In this document: piece by piece, positions 53,025-63,213 of the stretch
Layout: each line of letters opens with the position of its first letter
Position numbering within the stretch: position 1 is the stretch's first letter
Assembly: GCA_024235595.1 (NCBI GenBank)
Contig: JACKMC010000001.1
Coordinates: 893,622 to 957,621 of the forward strand
DNA from: Zoogloeaceae bacterium
GTDB taxonomy: Bacteria; Pseudomonadota; Gammaproteobacteria; Burkholderiales; Rhodocyclaceae
DNA: 64,000 nucleotides
Direction of reading: 5' to 3'
Made by a program: the position numbers and the translations under genes
The notes under the pieces: model-generated
Seen by the model: only the letters and a program-made list of their open reading frames with translations
What the model was told of the DNA's origin: nothing
Databases searched by the model: none

Positions 53025-54551
53025 ATGGCCTCACCCCTCGTCATCGCCAAGTCGGGCGACACCGAAATCGCGCTGCTGCCGCAGCTCGCCAACCGCCATG
53101 GATTGATTACCGGCGCAACCGGCACCGGCAAGACGGTGACCCTGCAAAAGCTCGCCGAATCCTTCTCCAGCATCGGTGTGCCGGTGTTCATGGCGGACGT
53201 AAAGGGTGACCTGTCGGGCATCGGCGCCGCCGGGGTGGCCTCCGAGAAGCTCATGAAACGGCTCGCTGCAATCGGCATCGACGAGTACCAGCCGCGTGCC
53301 AACACGACCGTGTTCTGGGATGTGTTCGGCGAATCGGGCCATCCGGTGCGGGCCACGATCTCCGACATGGGGCCCTTGCTGCTGGCGCGGCTGCTCAACC
53401 TCAACCCCACCCAGTCGGGTGTGCTGCAGCTGGTCTTCAAGATCGCCGACGACAACGCCCTGCTGCTGCTCGATCTCAAGGATCTGCGGGCGATGATCCA
53501 GTACGTGGGCGAGAACGCCAAACAGTTCACCACCGAATACGGCAATGTGTCGACCGCCTCGATCGGCGCCATCCAGCGCGGCCTGCTGACCCTCGAGCAG
53601 CAGGGAGCCGACAAGTTCTTCGGCGAGCCGATGCTCGACATCGCCGACCTGATGCAGACCGACGCCGACGGGCGCGGGGTGATCAACGTGCTGGCGGCCG
53701 ACAAGCTCTACAACTCGCCCAAGCTGTATTCCACCTTCCTGCTGTGGCTGCTGGCCGAACTGTTCGAGAACCTGCCCGAAGTGGGCGACATGGAAAAGCC
53801 GAAGATGGTGTTCTTCTTCGACGAGGCCCACCTGCTCTTCAACGATGCCCCCGAGGCCCTGCTGGAGAAGATCGAGCAGGTGGTGCGGCTGATCCGCTCC
53901 AAGGGGGTGGGCGTCTATTTCGTCACCCAGAATCCGCTCGACGTACCCGACAGCGTGCTCGGCCAGCTCGGCAACCGCGTGCAGCATGCGCTGCGGGCCT
54001 TTACCCCGCGCGACCAGAAGGCGGTCAAGACCGCCGCCGACACGATGCGCGCCAATCCGGCCTTCAATGCCGCCGAGGTGATCACCGAACTGGGTGTGGG
54101 CGAGGCGCTGATCTCCTTCCTCGACGCCAAGGGCCGCCCGAACGTGGTCGAGCGCTGTTCGGTGATCGCGCCCTGCTCACGTCTCGGGCCGATGGATGCA
54201 GCCGAGCGCGATCGCACCATCAAGGGTTCGCTGCTGTACGGTCACTACGAGCAGGTGCTGGACCGCGAGTCGGCCTATGAGAAGCTCAAGGCGGTGGTGC
54301 CCGAGGCGCAGACCGCAGGGGACGGCGCGGCCGCGCGTGGCGGCAGCGGCAAGGAGAGCCAGGACGAGGGCGGTCTCATGGGCAACCTCTCGAGCATCCT
54401 GTTCGGTCGTACCGGACCGCGTGGTGGCCAGCACGACGGCCTGGTGCAGACGGCGGCCAAGACGATTACCCGCACCATGGCCTCCTCGGTGGGCCGGCAA
54501 ATCGTACGCGGCGTGCTGGGTTCCCTGCTGGGGGGCAGCCGGCGCCGCTGA
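53025..54551 (+). CDS. HerA-like/DUF853 P-loop ATPase
   Basis: 508-residue cytosolic ATPase of the DUF853 (YjgR) family. Walker A is LITGATGTGKTVTLQKLAE and Walker B is KMVFFFDEAHLLF. A sensor segment GVGVYFVTQNPLDVPDSVLG follows. The C-terminal 100 residues are low in complexity (Gly/Ser/Arg-rich). It is related to HerA DNA-pumping ATPases, but the cellular role is not established. It has no adjacent nuclease. The 235-base gap upstream of it holds no other gene. Confidence 0.88.
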   Translation: MASPLVIAKSGDTEIALLPQLANRHGLITGATGTGKTVTLQKLAESFSSIGVPVFMADVKGDLSGIGAAGVASEKLMKRLAAIGIDEYQPRANTTVFWDVFGESGHPVRATISDMGPLLLARLLNLNPTQSGVLQLVFKIADDNALLLLDLKDLRAMIQYVGENAKQFTTEYGNVSTASIGAIQRGLLTLEQQGADKFFGEPMLDIADLMQTDADGRGVINVLAADKLYNSPKLYSTFLLWLLAELFENLPEVGDMEKPKMVFFFDEAHLLFNDAPEALLEKIEQVVRLIRSKGVGVYFVTQNPLDVPDSVLGQLGNRVQHALRAFTPRDQKAVKTAADTMRANPAFNAAEVITELGVGEALISFLDAKGRPNVVERCSVIAPCSRLGPMDAAERDRTIKGSLLYGHYEQVLDRESAYEKLKAVVPEAQTAGDGAAARGGSGKESQDEGGLMGNLSSILFGRTGPRGGQHDGLVQTAAKTITRTMASSVGRQIVRGVLGSLLGGSRRR

Positions 54552-54588
54552 GGGAGCGGCGGCGGGCAGGGTACCGCGCTGGCCGGCT

Positions 54589-56577
54589 TCAGGCCCCGCT
54601 TTCCCGGGCCAGGACTCTTTCTGCAGTTCGCTCGGCCAGTGTCGCGCGACCCAGCGTCAGCTTGCCGCTCGCCGCCAGCTCGGCCGCAGCGCGCAGGCTC
54701 ATTGCCATGCAGGCGCCGCTGCGCGGGTTGGCCAGCAGCAGCATCTGGGCGCGCGGCGAGCGCCATACCAGCACGCCATCGAATGTCGCGCCGTCGGGCA
54801 GCGCAGCGCGCAGGTGCTCGCCGACGGCGAGCGCCTGCAGTTCGGGCGAAATGCGCGGTTCATCGGCCGGGTAGCCACCGTGCTGCAGCGCCGGCAGTGC
54901 GCCGGGCTCCTTGCCCTTGCCCAGCGTGGCGGTGCGCTGCGGGCTCTTCCAGCTCGCCTCGGGCATCGGCCGGCCGGCGATGATGGCCGAATGCAGGTTC
55001 ATGCAGGGGGTGAGGGCGAGCGTCGTCTTGTGCTCATCGAGGCCGAGCTGGGCCAGGCCGGCACGAAGCTGGCCGATGAGTCCGGGCAGCATGCGGATCA
55101 GCTCCTGGCGGGTGGCCGGCGAGGGGTGGGGTGGCACGCTGCGGATGAGCTGGTTGGCCGTCTCCAGCCGCTCGCGCCAGCTCGTGTCCTTGGCCCCGTG
55201 GCGCAAGGCGGCCTGTGCGAGCAGATGGATCCAGTAGGTCTCGAGCAGCTGCCGCACCGCGACATGGGTGTCGCTCTGCATCAGCGCACGGATGGCTTTC
55301 GAGGCGGCCTGTAGCGCCAGCTCCTTGCGCTCGGCGCGGCTGGTCAGGTCATGGTAGGGCACGCCAAGCGCGAGAAGGTGGCGGTGCTGTTCGTCGGCAA
55401 TCCCCGCCACCTCGCCGAGCGCCTTGCTGCAGACGATCTCGTCCGCGTCGCTGGAGGCCTGCACGCTTGCGACGATGGCGTCGAGTGCCCTCACCCTGGC
55501 GTCGTCTCCGGTGACGGTTGCCGGCAGGTCGTAGCCGACCCCGGCAAGCCGGTCGAGCAGCGCGAGCGCCATGCTGTCGGGGTCCTCGAACAGGCGGTCG
55601 TTGTGCAGCGCCTGTCTTAGCAGCGGCGTGTGCAGTTTCTCCAGCACCTGGCGAATCGCAAGCGGCAGATCGGCATCCTGCGCGATGGTGACGAAGAGCT
55701 GCTCCACCGCTTCGAGCGCGCAGGCCTTTCGCGCGGGCAGCAGTGGCATCAGCTCGCGCAGGCCAAGCGTGCCGGCACCTGCTGGAGCCCCGCTGGGCCG
55801 CGCGGTTTCGAGCCAGGCCTCGATGCGCTCGAGGGCGGCTGCCAGCCGCGAATCGGTGTCGCCCCCGCCGGCGCTGGCGGGCTGCGCGGTCGGCATGCGC
55901 TCCAGCAAGGCCTGCTGCATCCGCCCCAGCGGCGTTGCCTGAGCACTCGCAGCGTCCTGCAGCGCGGTCGCGCCCGCTGTGCCCGGCCCGCCAGATTCGA
56001 CGCTGCGGCGCGGGGCTGAGACTCTGGCCTTGATGCCCGCCTCGTCGAGACGCTGGTTGAGCGACACGTACAAGGCCCGCAGGCGCTCCTCGAGCGGTTG
56101 GCGCGCGCGTTCGAGGAGCGTCATGCGCGCCTCGGGATCGAGGCTTGCCGCTTCCGCCAGCGCCCGAAGGCCCTCGCAAGCCGTTTCGGGGCCTGGCGGC
56201 AGTTGTTCCGGCGCCGTGTCGGATTGCTTCAGCAGGACTCGCATTCGCTGGCCGAGGCGCACCAGCTCGTCGTCCAGTCCGTCATGCAGATGGCGGGCGA
56301 GCTCGGTCAGCTCGATCGAGAAGTCGAGGTCTTCCTCGTGGATCAGGCTGATGCGCGAGGCGGTGAGACCTCGCGCCATCTCGAAGCCGCGCCGGTCGCG
56401 AATGCCCACCAGTTCGTCGAAACGCTGGCCTGCCGCCTGGCCGACACGTTCCAGCCACGACTCGTCGCTCATGCGGATCGCACGACAGGTCTCCTCAAGG
56501 CAGGACAGCAGTGCCGCGCGACAGGCGGCAATGAGTTCATCGGCTTTGACCGGGGGGCCGTTGGGGGCGTCTTGCAT
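54589..56577 (-). CDS. DUF1631 family protein
   Basis: 662-residue cytosolic, mostly helical protein. Residues about 60-660 match the DUF1631 family (ELARHLHDGLDDELVRLGQR; FDGVLVWRSPRAQMLLLANP near the C-terminus). The family function is unknown; the C-terminal region is beta-rich and PilZ-like in size, which would hint at c-di-GMP, but I do not see a clear RxxxR motif. The start at 56577 (MQDAPNGPPV) is chosen because sequence upstream of it shows no conservation signals. It converges on the DUF853 gene. Confidence 0.78.
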   Translation of the reverse strand: MQDAPNGPPVKADELIAACRAALLSCLEETCRAIRMSDESWLERVGQAAGQRFDELVGIRDRRGFEMARGLTASRISLIHEEDLDFSIELTELARHLHDGLDDELVRLGQRMRVLLKQSDTAPEQLPPGPETACEGLRALAEAASLDPEARMTLLERARQPLEERLRALYVSLNQRLDEAGIKARVSAPRRSVESGGPGTAGATALQDAASAQATPLGRMQQALLERMPTAQPASAGGGDTDSRLAAALERIEAWLETARPSGAPAGAGTLGLRELMPLLPARKACALEAVEQLFVTIAQDADLPLAIRQVLEKLHTPLLRQALHNDRLFEDPDSMALALLDRLAGVGYDLPATVTGDDARVRALDAIVASVQASSDADEIVCSKALGEVAGIADEQHRHLLALGVPYHDLTSRAERKELALQAASKAIRALMQSDTHVAVRQLLETYWIHLLAQAALRHGAKDTSWRERLETANQLIRSVPPHPSPATRQELIRMLPGLIGQLRAGLAQLGLDEHKTTLALTPCMNLHSAIIAGRPMPEASWKSPQRTATLGKGKEPGALPALQHGGYPADEPRISPELQALAVGEHLRAALPDGATFDGVLVWRSPRAQMLLLANPRSGACMAMSLRAAAELAASGKLTLGRATLAERTAERVLARESGA

Positions 56578-56755
56578 GGCGTGGCGTGAATGTCCGGCGA
56601 TCGAAATCGGTGCAGTGTAGTGCCTGGCGCCGCACCTTGCATCCACTGCGAACCTCGCGCAGCGCGGTCGCAAACGTGGCAACGCACCGGCAGCGCCGGC
56701 TTGCGGCATGATATCGGGCACGGCAGCGGGACGTCTGCAACCTGGAGATCGAATC

Positions 56756-57712
56756 ATGCGAGCTGGCTCGCAGCACAGTGGCGGCGCTTGCCCCGGAACG
56801 CCGCTGCGCGGCGGCGCGGTCGCGTCCGGCGCGTCACGTTTCGGGATGGCCTTCGCGCTGCTTGGGGCGGTGGGGTTCTCTTTCAAGGCGATTCTTGTAA
56901 AGCTGGCCTACCCCCATGGCGTCGACCCGGTGACCCTGCTGGCGCTGCGCATGGTCTTCGCGTTGCCTTTCTTCCTGGTCATGGGCTGGCAAGCGGAGCG
57001 CCGCGCGAACTTCCGGCTCGGCCGGGCCGACCTCGCGGCGATGCTGGGGCTGGGGCTGTTCGGCTACTACCTTGCCAGCTATCTGGACTTCCTGGGCTTG
57101 CAGTACATCAGCGCCGCACTCGAGCGCCTGATCCTGTTCGTCTATCCGACGCTCGTGATCCTGCTCTCGGCGCTCTTCCTCGGCAAGCCGGTGACGCGCC
57201 GGGCCCTCGCCGCGCTGTGTCTATGCTATGCGGGCATCGCCCTGGCGGTGGTGCATGACCTGCGAATCGCGGGCGATGCCGCCGAGGTCTTGCTGGGGTG
57301 CGCGCTGGTGTTCGGCAGCGCGCTTTCGTATGCCCTCTACCTGATGGGCAATGGGGAAGTGGTCGGGCGGCTCGGCAGCGCCCGGGTCACGGCCTGGGCG
57401 AGCACCGTGGCATGTGCACTGTGTATTGCACAGTTCCTGCTGTCCCGGCCGTTCGAGAGCCTGAGATTGCCATGGCAGGTCTACGGCCTGTCGATCGCCA
57501 TGGCGGCGTTGTCGACGGTGCTGCCGGTGTGGCTGGTGTCCGAGGCGATCCGTCGCATCGGTGCCGGGACGGTGGCGCTGGCCGGCACTTCCGGCCCGGT
57601 GATTACGATGTTTCTTGGCTGGATGCTGCTCGAGGAGTCGATCGGCGCGGCGCAACTGCTCGGCGCGGCGCTGGTGATCGTCGGCGTCCTGGTGATGAGC
57701 CGTCGCGGCTGA
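56756..57712 (+). CDS. EamA/DMT family transporter
   Basis: 318-residue inner-membrane protein with ten helices as two EamA units (FALLGAVGFSFKAILVKLAY; LAGTSGPVITMFLGWMLLEE). Substrate unknown. The first 30 residues are Gly/Arg-rich and cytosolic. The ATG at 56756 has GGAG nine bases upstream. It is distinct in sequence from the DMT gene at 49938-50813. Confidence 0.87.
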   Translation: MRAGSQHSGGACPGTPLRGGAVASGASRFGMAFALLGAVGFSFKAILVKLAYPHGVDPVTLLALRMVFALPFFLVMGWQAERRANFRLGRADLAAMLGLGLFGYYLASYLDFLGLQYISAALERLILFVYPTLVILLSALFLGKPVTRRALAALCLCYAGIALAVVHDLRIAGDAAEVLLGCALVFGSALSYALYLMGNGEVVGRLGSARVTAWASTVACALCIAQFLLSRPFESLRLPWQVYGLSIAMAALSTVLPVWLVSEAIRRIGAGTVALAGTSGPVITMFLGWMLLEESIGAAQLLGAALVIVGVLVMSRRG

Positions 57713-57722
57713 GCCGCGCCCT

Positions 57723-59456
57723 TCAGTCTGCGCTCTCGCCTTCGATCAGCCAGCCTTCTTCGCCGCGGACCCATACCAACTGCTTGTTGACGGTGTCGCG
57801 ATACGCCGGCGCGCGGTAGTCCTGCACGAAGCTCGTCAGCATCCGTCCGTCGGGAAGCGCGACCACGGAGAGTTCGCGCACGCCGACCTGGATGCCGCGT
57901 CGCGATACCCGCTTGCGTCGCTCACGTTCCCATTCGCGGGTGCCGCCCTGCCGCGCCGATCCGAAGTCCGCAACGTAGCTCGCGCGGTAGCGTGCGAAGT
58001 CGCCCGCGGACCACGCCGCAGCCCAGCGCGCGACCAGGGCTGCGCCATCGAAATCCGTGCTGGCAACGCTTTCGCCGGTGGCCTGCTTGAGGGCCTGCGG
58101 TGCTTCGGCGGCCGGCGGGGGCGTGGTGGGGGCCTGCGGCTTGGCGACGGACTCGAATGCGGCCGGCCGGTAGTTGCCGGCCAGCGCGCTTCGCAATTCG
58201 CCGGTGAGGCTCAGCAGGCCGGCCTCGAGGGTGAATTGGCGCACGCTGTTGTTGAGCAGGTCGCTGTGCGCGTTGAAGCGGTCGACATGCGCGCTGGCCA
58301 GGTCCGAGAGCGAGCGCCGTCCTGCATCGAACTGCAGCGCATAGGCGTCGACCAGGCGATGGCTCGCCTTGATCCGCTCGATCAGCCGCGGCCGGATCCG
58401 GCGCAGCTGTTCGAGTTCGTTGAACTGGGGGGCGAGCCGGGTGTCGATGTCGAGCATTGCGGAGTCGGCTGCCGCCTGGGCCGCCTCGCGCCGCTGCGCG
58501 GCTTCGCTGACGCGGCTGAAACTGGCGCCGCCCAGTGGAATCTCGATCGACACCGATAGCTGGGTCGAATCGACGGTGTCACTGACCTCGGCGGGGTCGA
58601 CGTGCGCGGAGAGGCGCTTGCTCAGTTCGAGATCGATGCTCGGCATGAGGTTGCCCCGTGCCACGCCGATGTCCTCGGTGCGGGCCTTGACCCGTCGCAA
58701 GGCCGCCTGGAGCTGCGGGTTGCGTTCGCGGGCGGCATCGAGCAGGGTTTGCTGGTCCCATTCAAGGGCCATGAATCCCGGAAGGGTAAGGGCCTCGGGG
58801 GCCAGGCCGGTGATGCGGGTGAATCGATATTCGGCGCTGGCCCGATCCGCCGCGAGCAGAGCGTGGCGCGTTTCCACCTGGATCAGGTTTACCTTGATCT
58901 GCTCGACATCGGCCTGAGAGATGCGGCCGGCCTGCGCGCGCGCTTCGATCTGGTCGCGCAGCCTGCGGTAGTCGCCCACCAGCATGTCGCTGTAGATCGT
59001 GAGTTGTCGCTGGCGCAGCACATCGAGGTAGACCTCGGCGATGCGCAGCGCGATCTGCTCGCGTGCCGAATCGAGGTCCGCATCCGCGGCGTCGCGGTCC
59101 TCGTTGGCGCTCCGGCTGGCATGGACGTCCGCTGCACCGCGAAACAGGTTCCAGCTCAGCACCGCTTCGGAGCGCCTGGTGTTGCGGTCGATGCTGGCGC
59201 CCAGTTGCTCGTCGCGTGAATCGGCATTCAGCCAGGTGACCCCGAGCGTCGGGTAGAAGGCGGAGCGCGCCTGGCTGGCTACTTCGTCAGCCGCCTTGAG
59301 CAGCGCACGCGCGGAGCGTACGTCGGGGTGCGCCTCGAGCACCTGGCGCACTACCTCGGGCAGCGGCGCCGCGAGGCTGGGCAGGGCGAGGCTCGCCAGC
59401 ACGGCGAGGGCACAGAGGCGGCGCAGGGAACGCCTGTGGCGGGGATGCGTGTTCAT
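57723..59456 (-). CDS. TolC-type outer-membrane protein with C-terminal SnoaL/Cds6-like domain
   Basis: 577 residues. It has a signal peptide (cleavage near PSLA|AP), then the TolC fold (about 30-435) with two coiled-coil repeats, ending near SLTGELRSALAG. A Pro/Ala-rich linker follows, then a C-terminal SnoaL-like (Cds6-type) domain (about 470-577; VARWAAAWSAGDFARYRASY, LVWVRGEEGWLIEGE). Normal TolC proteins stop after the barrel. It should be the outer-membrane duct of the type I secretion system encoded just upstream. Its start overlaps the hlyD stop by four bases. Confidence 0.9.
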   Translation of the reverse strand: MNTHPRHRRSLRRLCALAVLASLALPSLAAPLPEVVRQVLEAHPDVRSARALLKAADEVASQARSAFYPTLGVTWLNADSRDEQLGASIDRNTRRSEAVLSWNLFRGAADVHASRSANEDRDAADADLDSAREQIALRIAEVYLDVLRQRQLTIYSDMLVGDYRRLRDQIEARAQAGRISQADVEQIKVNLIQVETRHALLAADRASAEYRFTRITGLAPEALTLPGFMALEWDQQTLLDAARERNPQLQAALRRVKARTEDIGVARGNLMPSIDLELSKRLSAHVDPAEVSDTVDSTQLSVSIEIPLGGASFSRVSEAAQRREAAQAAADSAMLDIDTRLAPQFNELEQLRRIRPRLIERIKASHRLVDAYALQFDAGRRSLSDLASAHVDRFNAHSDLLNNSVRQFTLEAGLLSLTGELRSALAGNYRPAAFESVAKPQAPTTPPPAAEAPQALKQATGESVASTDFDGAALVARWAAAWSAGDFARYRASYVADFGSARQGGTREWERERRKRVSRRGIQVGVRELSVVALPDGRMLTSFVQDYRAPAYRDTVNKQLVWVRGEEGWLIEGESAD

Positions 59457-60772
59457 CGTTCGCGCAGCGCTTTGTCGAAGGTTTTTACAATCGGCTTGAG
59501 CATGTATTCCATCAGGGTCCGCTTGCCGGTGTGGATGCTCGCGTCGGCGGCCATGCCCGGCGAGATCGTGAGGCGTTCCTCGGGCGCGCCGAGATAGTTT
59601 CGATCCGCTTCGAGGAATACCTCGAAATAGTAGATGTCCTGCCGCTCGTCCTTGATCGCATCCGCGCCGACCCGCAGGACCTTGGCGTCGAGCATCCCGA
59701 AGATCGATGAATCGTAGGCGCTGATCCGGACCTGTGCGTCCTGCCCTGCATGGATGAAGGCGATCTCAGAGGGCTTGACGCGTGCCGAGATCAGCAGCGT
59801 ATCTTCGGCTGGCACCAGCTCGATGATGGTCTCCCCGGCCTTGGCGACCCCGCCGAGGGTGCTGATCAGCACCCGGTTAACGATCCCGTCCATCGGGGCC
59901 CGCAGCTCGCTGCGACTCACGCGGTCTTCCCGTCCGGTGAGCTGCTCGCTCAGCGACGAGGCGCGTTGCTCGGCTTCGGCGCGCTCGCGGCTCGATTCGG
60001 CCTGGTAGCGGGCCTGGGTTTCGTCCTGCTTGGCACGGGCCTCGCCGACCGCGGAGCGCAGTCGCCGCACCGCAATGCGGGCGCCGTCGAGCTGGCCCTG
60101 CATGCTGTCGAAACGCTCGCGCGCGGCGAGATAGTCGCTTCGCGCGCCGGCGCCCTGTGCGTTCAGTCGCGCCTCGATGGCCAGCGCCTCGCGAGCCGAA
60201 ACGAGCTGCCCTTCGAGTGATTGCACCCGCGCCTGCGCCTCGGCGAGTTCCTGCCGGCGCTGCGCAAGCTGGCGCTCGAGGGTCTCCGCAACGCTGCGGC
60301 GCTCCTGCTGCCGCGATTCGAACAGTGCGGTCTGTTCTGCCACGATCGACGGTGCTTCGCGCAGTACCTCGTCGGGAAAAACCAGCGGCTGCTGCTTGAG
60401 CTCGGCATCGAGGCGGGCAATCGACGCGCGTGCGCCGAGATAGGTCTGGCGCGCTTCGCCAAGCTCGGAGGTGAACTGCAGGTTCTGGATATTGGCCAGC
60501 AAGTCGCCCTTTCTTACGCTCTGACCCTCATGCACCTGCAGAGCCTCGAGGATGCCGCCCTCGAGGCTCTGGATCTGTTGCACGCGGCTGCTGGGGATCA
60601 CCTTTCCGCTGGCGTGTACGGAGATATCGAGGCTGGCGAAGTTCATCCACAGCAGCAGCACGGCGAGCATTACAGCAATCAGTGCGAGCATTGCCAGCAC
60701 CGCGCGCCGCGGGCCGCGATCGAAATCGTGATGCGGTGTAAGCACCTGGAAATGCGGGGTGTTTGCGCTCAT
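59453..60772 (-). CDS. HlyD-family type I secretion membrane-fusion protein
   Basis: 439-residue periplasmic adaptor. A single N-terminal membrane helix (about residues 22-44), a lipoyl half (SGKVIPSSRVQQIQSLEGGI), a long coiled coil (about 110-280; RQQERRSVAETLERQLAQRR) and a C-terminal barrel (ELVPAEDTLLISARVKPSEI). The signature region before the C-terminus is SPGMAADASIHTGKRTLMEY. It bridges the ABC pump and the TolC-like channel. Overlaps with both neighbours by four bases indicate tight coupling. Confidence 0.95.
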   Translation of the reverse strand: MSANTPHFQVLTPHHDFDRGPRRAVLAMLALIAVMLAVLLLWMNFASLDISVHASGKVIPSSRVQQIQSLEGGILEALQVHEGQSVRKGDLLANIQNLQFTSELGEARQTYLGARASIARLDAELKQQPLVFPDEVLREAPSIVAEQTALFESRQQERRSVAETLERQLAQRRQELAEAQARVQSLEGQLVSAREALAIEARLNAQGAGARSDYLAARERFDSMQGQLDGARIAVRRLRSAVGEARAKQDETQARYQAESSRERAEAEQRASSLSEQLTGREDRVSRSELRAPMDGIVNRVLISTLGGVAKAGETIIELVPAEDTLLISARVKPSEIAFIHAGQDAQVRISAYDSSIFGMLDAKVLRVGADAIKDERQDIYYFEVFLEADRNYLGAPEERLTISPGMAADASIHTGKRTLMEYMLKPIVKTFDKALRER

Positions 60773-62907
60773 GCTGCCTGCTGCCCCTTGGTCTTCGGCA
60801 CGCCCTGCAACTGGCGCAGGATCTCGTCGCGCGGGCCGTCGGCTACTACCATGCCCTGGTCGAGCACCACCAGGCGATCGACCAGCGGAAGCATCGCGGT
60901 ACGGTGTGTGACCAGCAGCATCGTCATGTCGGGCACCTTGCGAAGGTTCTGGATGAGCTGGAACTCGGTCGCCGGGTCCATCATGCTGCTGGGTTCGTCG
61001 AGCAGCAGCAGACGCGGCCTGCGAACCAGCGCCCGAGCGATGGCGACGGCCTGGCGCTGGCCCCCGGAGAGGCGTTCGCCGCGCTCGCCGACTTCGCTGC
61101 CCAGGCCTTGCGGGAGCTGCGCGAGGGTGTCCTCGAGGCAGGCGCCGCGGATTGCCTGCAACAGGTCGGCGTCGCTCACGTCGCTGGCGCCGAGCAGGAT
61201 GTTCTCGCGGATGTCGCCATGGAACAGCACCACGTCCTGGGGCACATAGCCGATCTGGCGGCGCAGGCTGAGGGGTTCGATCTGCTTGACCGAAAGCCCG
61301 TCGATCAGCACCGCGCCCTGGTCCGGGCTGTAGATGTTGAGCAGCATGCGCATCAGCGTGCTCTTGCCCGAACCGATGCGGCCGATGAAACCGACCTTTT
61401 CGCCCGGGGCGATGCGCAGGTTGAGGCCCTTGAGCAGCGGCGGCGAATTGGGGTAGGCAAAGTGCACGTCGCGAAACTCGATGCGCCCCTCGAGCGTGGG
61501 CATGTGCAGCGCGCCGCTGTGCTCGTCGATCGGCGAGATCATGATCTTGTCGAGGGCCTCGAGCGACATCTTTACCTGTTGCGAGCGCAGGATCAGTCCG
61601 GCGAGCTGGCTTGCCGGCGCGAGGGCACGGCTGGAGAGCATCGAAACAGCGATCAACTGGCCCAGCGAAAGCTTGCCGTCGGCGATCAACAGCGCGCCAA
61701 CCATCACCAGCAGTACGGTGGACAGGCCTGTCATCATGATCGCGAAGTTGCTGCCAAAGGCCGACCATTCGCGCATCCGCAGGGTGCTCTCGGAAATCTT
61801 GACGGTCAGCATTTCCCACTTGCGCCGGGCCCAGGCGTCGGCGCCCATGCCCTTGACGGTGTCGAGGCCGTTCATGACCTCGAAGAGGTGAGCTGTGCGC
61901 TGCGCACCTTCCTGCATATTGGATGCGAGTTCGGTGGAGATCGGCTTGCGAAGCCACCACGATACCCCCAATGTGAGGGGGATCAGAAGCAGCGGCACCG
62001 CCACCATCCAGCCACCGATCATCGCGATGACGGCGAGGAAGAAGAGCATGAAGGGCATGTCGCCGAGCAGGTTCAGGGTCGCCGAGGAGGCGAACTCCCG
62101 AACCGATTCGAAGTCCCGCACCACGTTGGCCAGCACCCCGCCGGAGGCCGGCCGGCTGGCGGCGCGCAGTTGAAGCGCATGGGCGAAGACGTGCGAGGAC
62201 ATCGCAAGGTCGGCCTTGCGCGCGGCGCTTTCCACCAGGTAGCTGCGCAGCAACTTCATGACCAGGTCGAAGACCGTGATGGTAACCGCGGCGGAGGTGA
62301 GGACCCACAGACTGTCGAGCGCGTTGTTGGGCACTACCCGGTCATACACCGCCATGGTGTAGAAGGGGATCACCGCACCGAACAGGTTGACCAGCACGGT
62401 GGCGAGCAGCGCCCAGCCGTAGATCCAGCGATTGGCCAGGAAGGCGTCCCAGAACCAGCGCCGGGGCCTTGGCAGATGGTAGAGCAGGCTGCGCGCGTCG
62501 AAGCGGAAGATCGGACGAACGAAGAACCAGCGACCGGGATGTTCCTTTTGCAGCAGGTCGAGCGCAATCCACTTCGAGCCGTCGATCCCCGCCGCGGCAA
62601 CCTCGACTTCATCGCCCCGGCGATGCAGGACTGTCAGGGCATCGCCCGTTTGGTCGACCAGCAATGCCGGGAGCATCGAGGCGCGAATCTGCATGGCGGG
62701 AATTCGGGCGGCGCTGAGGGTGAGTCCGGCCCGGGCCGCGCATTCGTCGAGCTCAACCAGGGTAATGCGTCCGTCGGTCAATGGCACCCCGCCGGTGATC
62801 CGCCCGGCCTCGACGGTCTGGCCGAAAAAGCGGGCGAGAAAGATCAGTCGGTCGAGCAGCGCATCGGGCTGTTGATGACTACCAGGCGATTCGTTCAGGT
62901 CTGACAT
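60769..62907 (-). CDS. Type I secretion ABC transporter (LapB-like)
   Basis: 712 residues. An N-terminal C39-like domain (about 15-125) lacks the catalytic Cys and so binds rather than cuts substrate. Six membrane helices follow (about 155-435), then the ATPase: Walker A GRIGSGKSTLMRML, signature LSGGQRQAVA, Walker B LLLLDEPSSMMD and H-loop LLVTHR. This design is typical of pumps for giant RTX adhesins. The divergent gene at 63315 is the obvious substrate. ATG at 62907 decided by the family N-terminus and GAAAGG upstream. Confidence 0.95.
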   Translation of the reverse strand: MSDLNESPGSHQQPDALLDRLIFLARFFGQTVEAGRITGGVPLTDGRITLVELDECAARAGLTLSAARIPAMQIRASMLPALLVDQTGDALTVLHRRGDEVEVAAAGIDGSKWIALDLLQKEHPGRWFFVRPIFRFDARSLLYHLPRPRRWFWDAFLANRWIYGWALLATVLVNLFGAVIPFYTMAVYDRVVPNNALDSLWVLTSAAVTITVFDLVMKLLRSYLVESAARKADLAMSSHVFAHALQLRAASRPASGGVLANVVRDFESVREFASSATLNLLGDMPFMLFFLAVIAMIGGWMVAVPLLLIPLTLGVSWWLRKPISTELASNMQEGAQRTAHLFEVMNGLDTVKGMGADAWARRKWEMLTVKISESTLRMREWSAFGSNFAIMMTGLSTVLLVMVGALLIADGKLSLGQLIAVSMLSSRALAPASQLAGLILRSQQVKMSLEALDKIMISPIDEHSGALHMPTLEGRIEFRDVHFAYPNSPPLLKGLNLRIAPGEKVGFIGRIGSGKSTLMRMLLNIYSPDQGAVLIDGLSVKQIEPLSLRRQIGYVPQDVVLFHGDIRENILLGASDVSDADLLQAIRGACLEDTLAQLPQGLGSEVGERGERLSGGQRQAVAIARALVRRPRLLLLDEPSSMMDPATEFQLIQNLRKVPDMTMLLVTHRTAMLPLVDRLVVLDQGMVVADGPRDEILRQLQGVPKTKGQQAA

Positions 62908-63109
62908 GGCGCCCTTTCGGGTGGTTGAGGGGGCGGCGCAATGGCCGCGGCCGGGGCGCATGGTGGCACATGTGGGCGCAGATGATAGCCACAAAGGTCA
63001 CGTTTCCATGCAGGGGCAGGCGTGGACATGCGCGAGGCGACATTACCTTGCAATGCAGCAGAAAGCCAGTATTCACGCGGGTTTTCAGGCGAGCCTGTCT
63101 CCGCAAGAG

Positions 63110-63126
63110 TGTCGGAATTTTTTACA
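63110..63126 (+). promoter_or_regulatory. Candidate activator-binding site upstream of the adhesin gene
   Basis: TGTCGGAATTTTTTACA (TGTCG-R-N8-ACA) lies 87 bases upstream of the -24 element, flanked as GTGT/ACAC. Over the 21 bases 63109-63129 it matches 39207-39227 at 17 positions. No gene ends here and no GC-rich stem precedes it, so it cannot be dismissed as a terminator. Confidence 0.65.
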
Positions 63127-63213
63127 CTGCGGCTCAGATATGCTTCTGGGCTTGGGGGACGTTACCCCGCAAGGCGTTGATTTTCCTGTGAGTAACAGTC
63201 TGAAACAAGCGCT

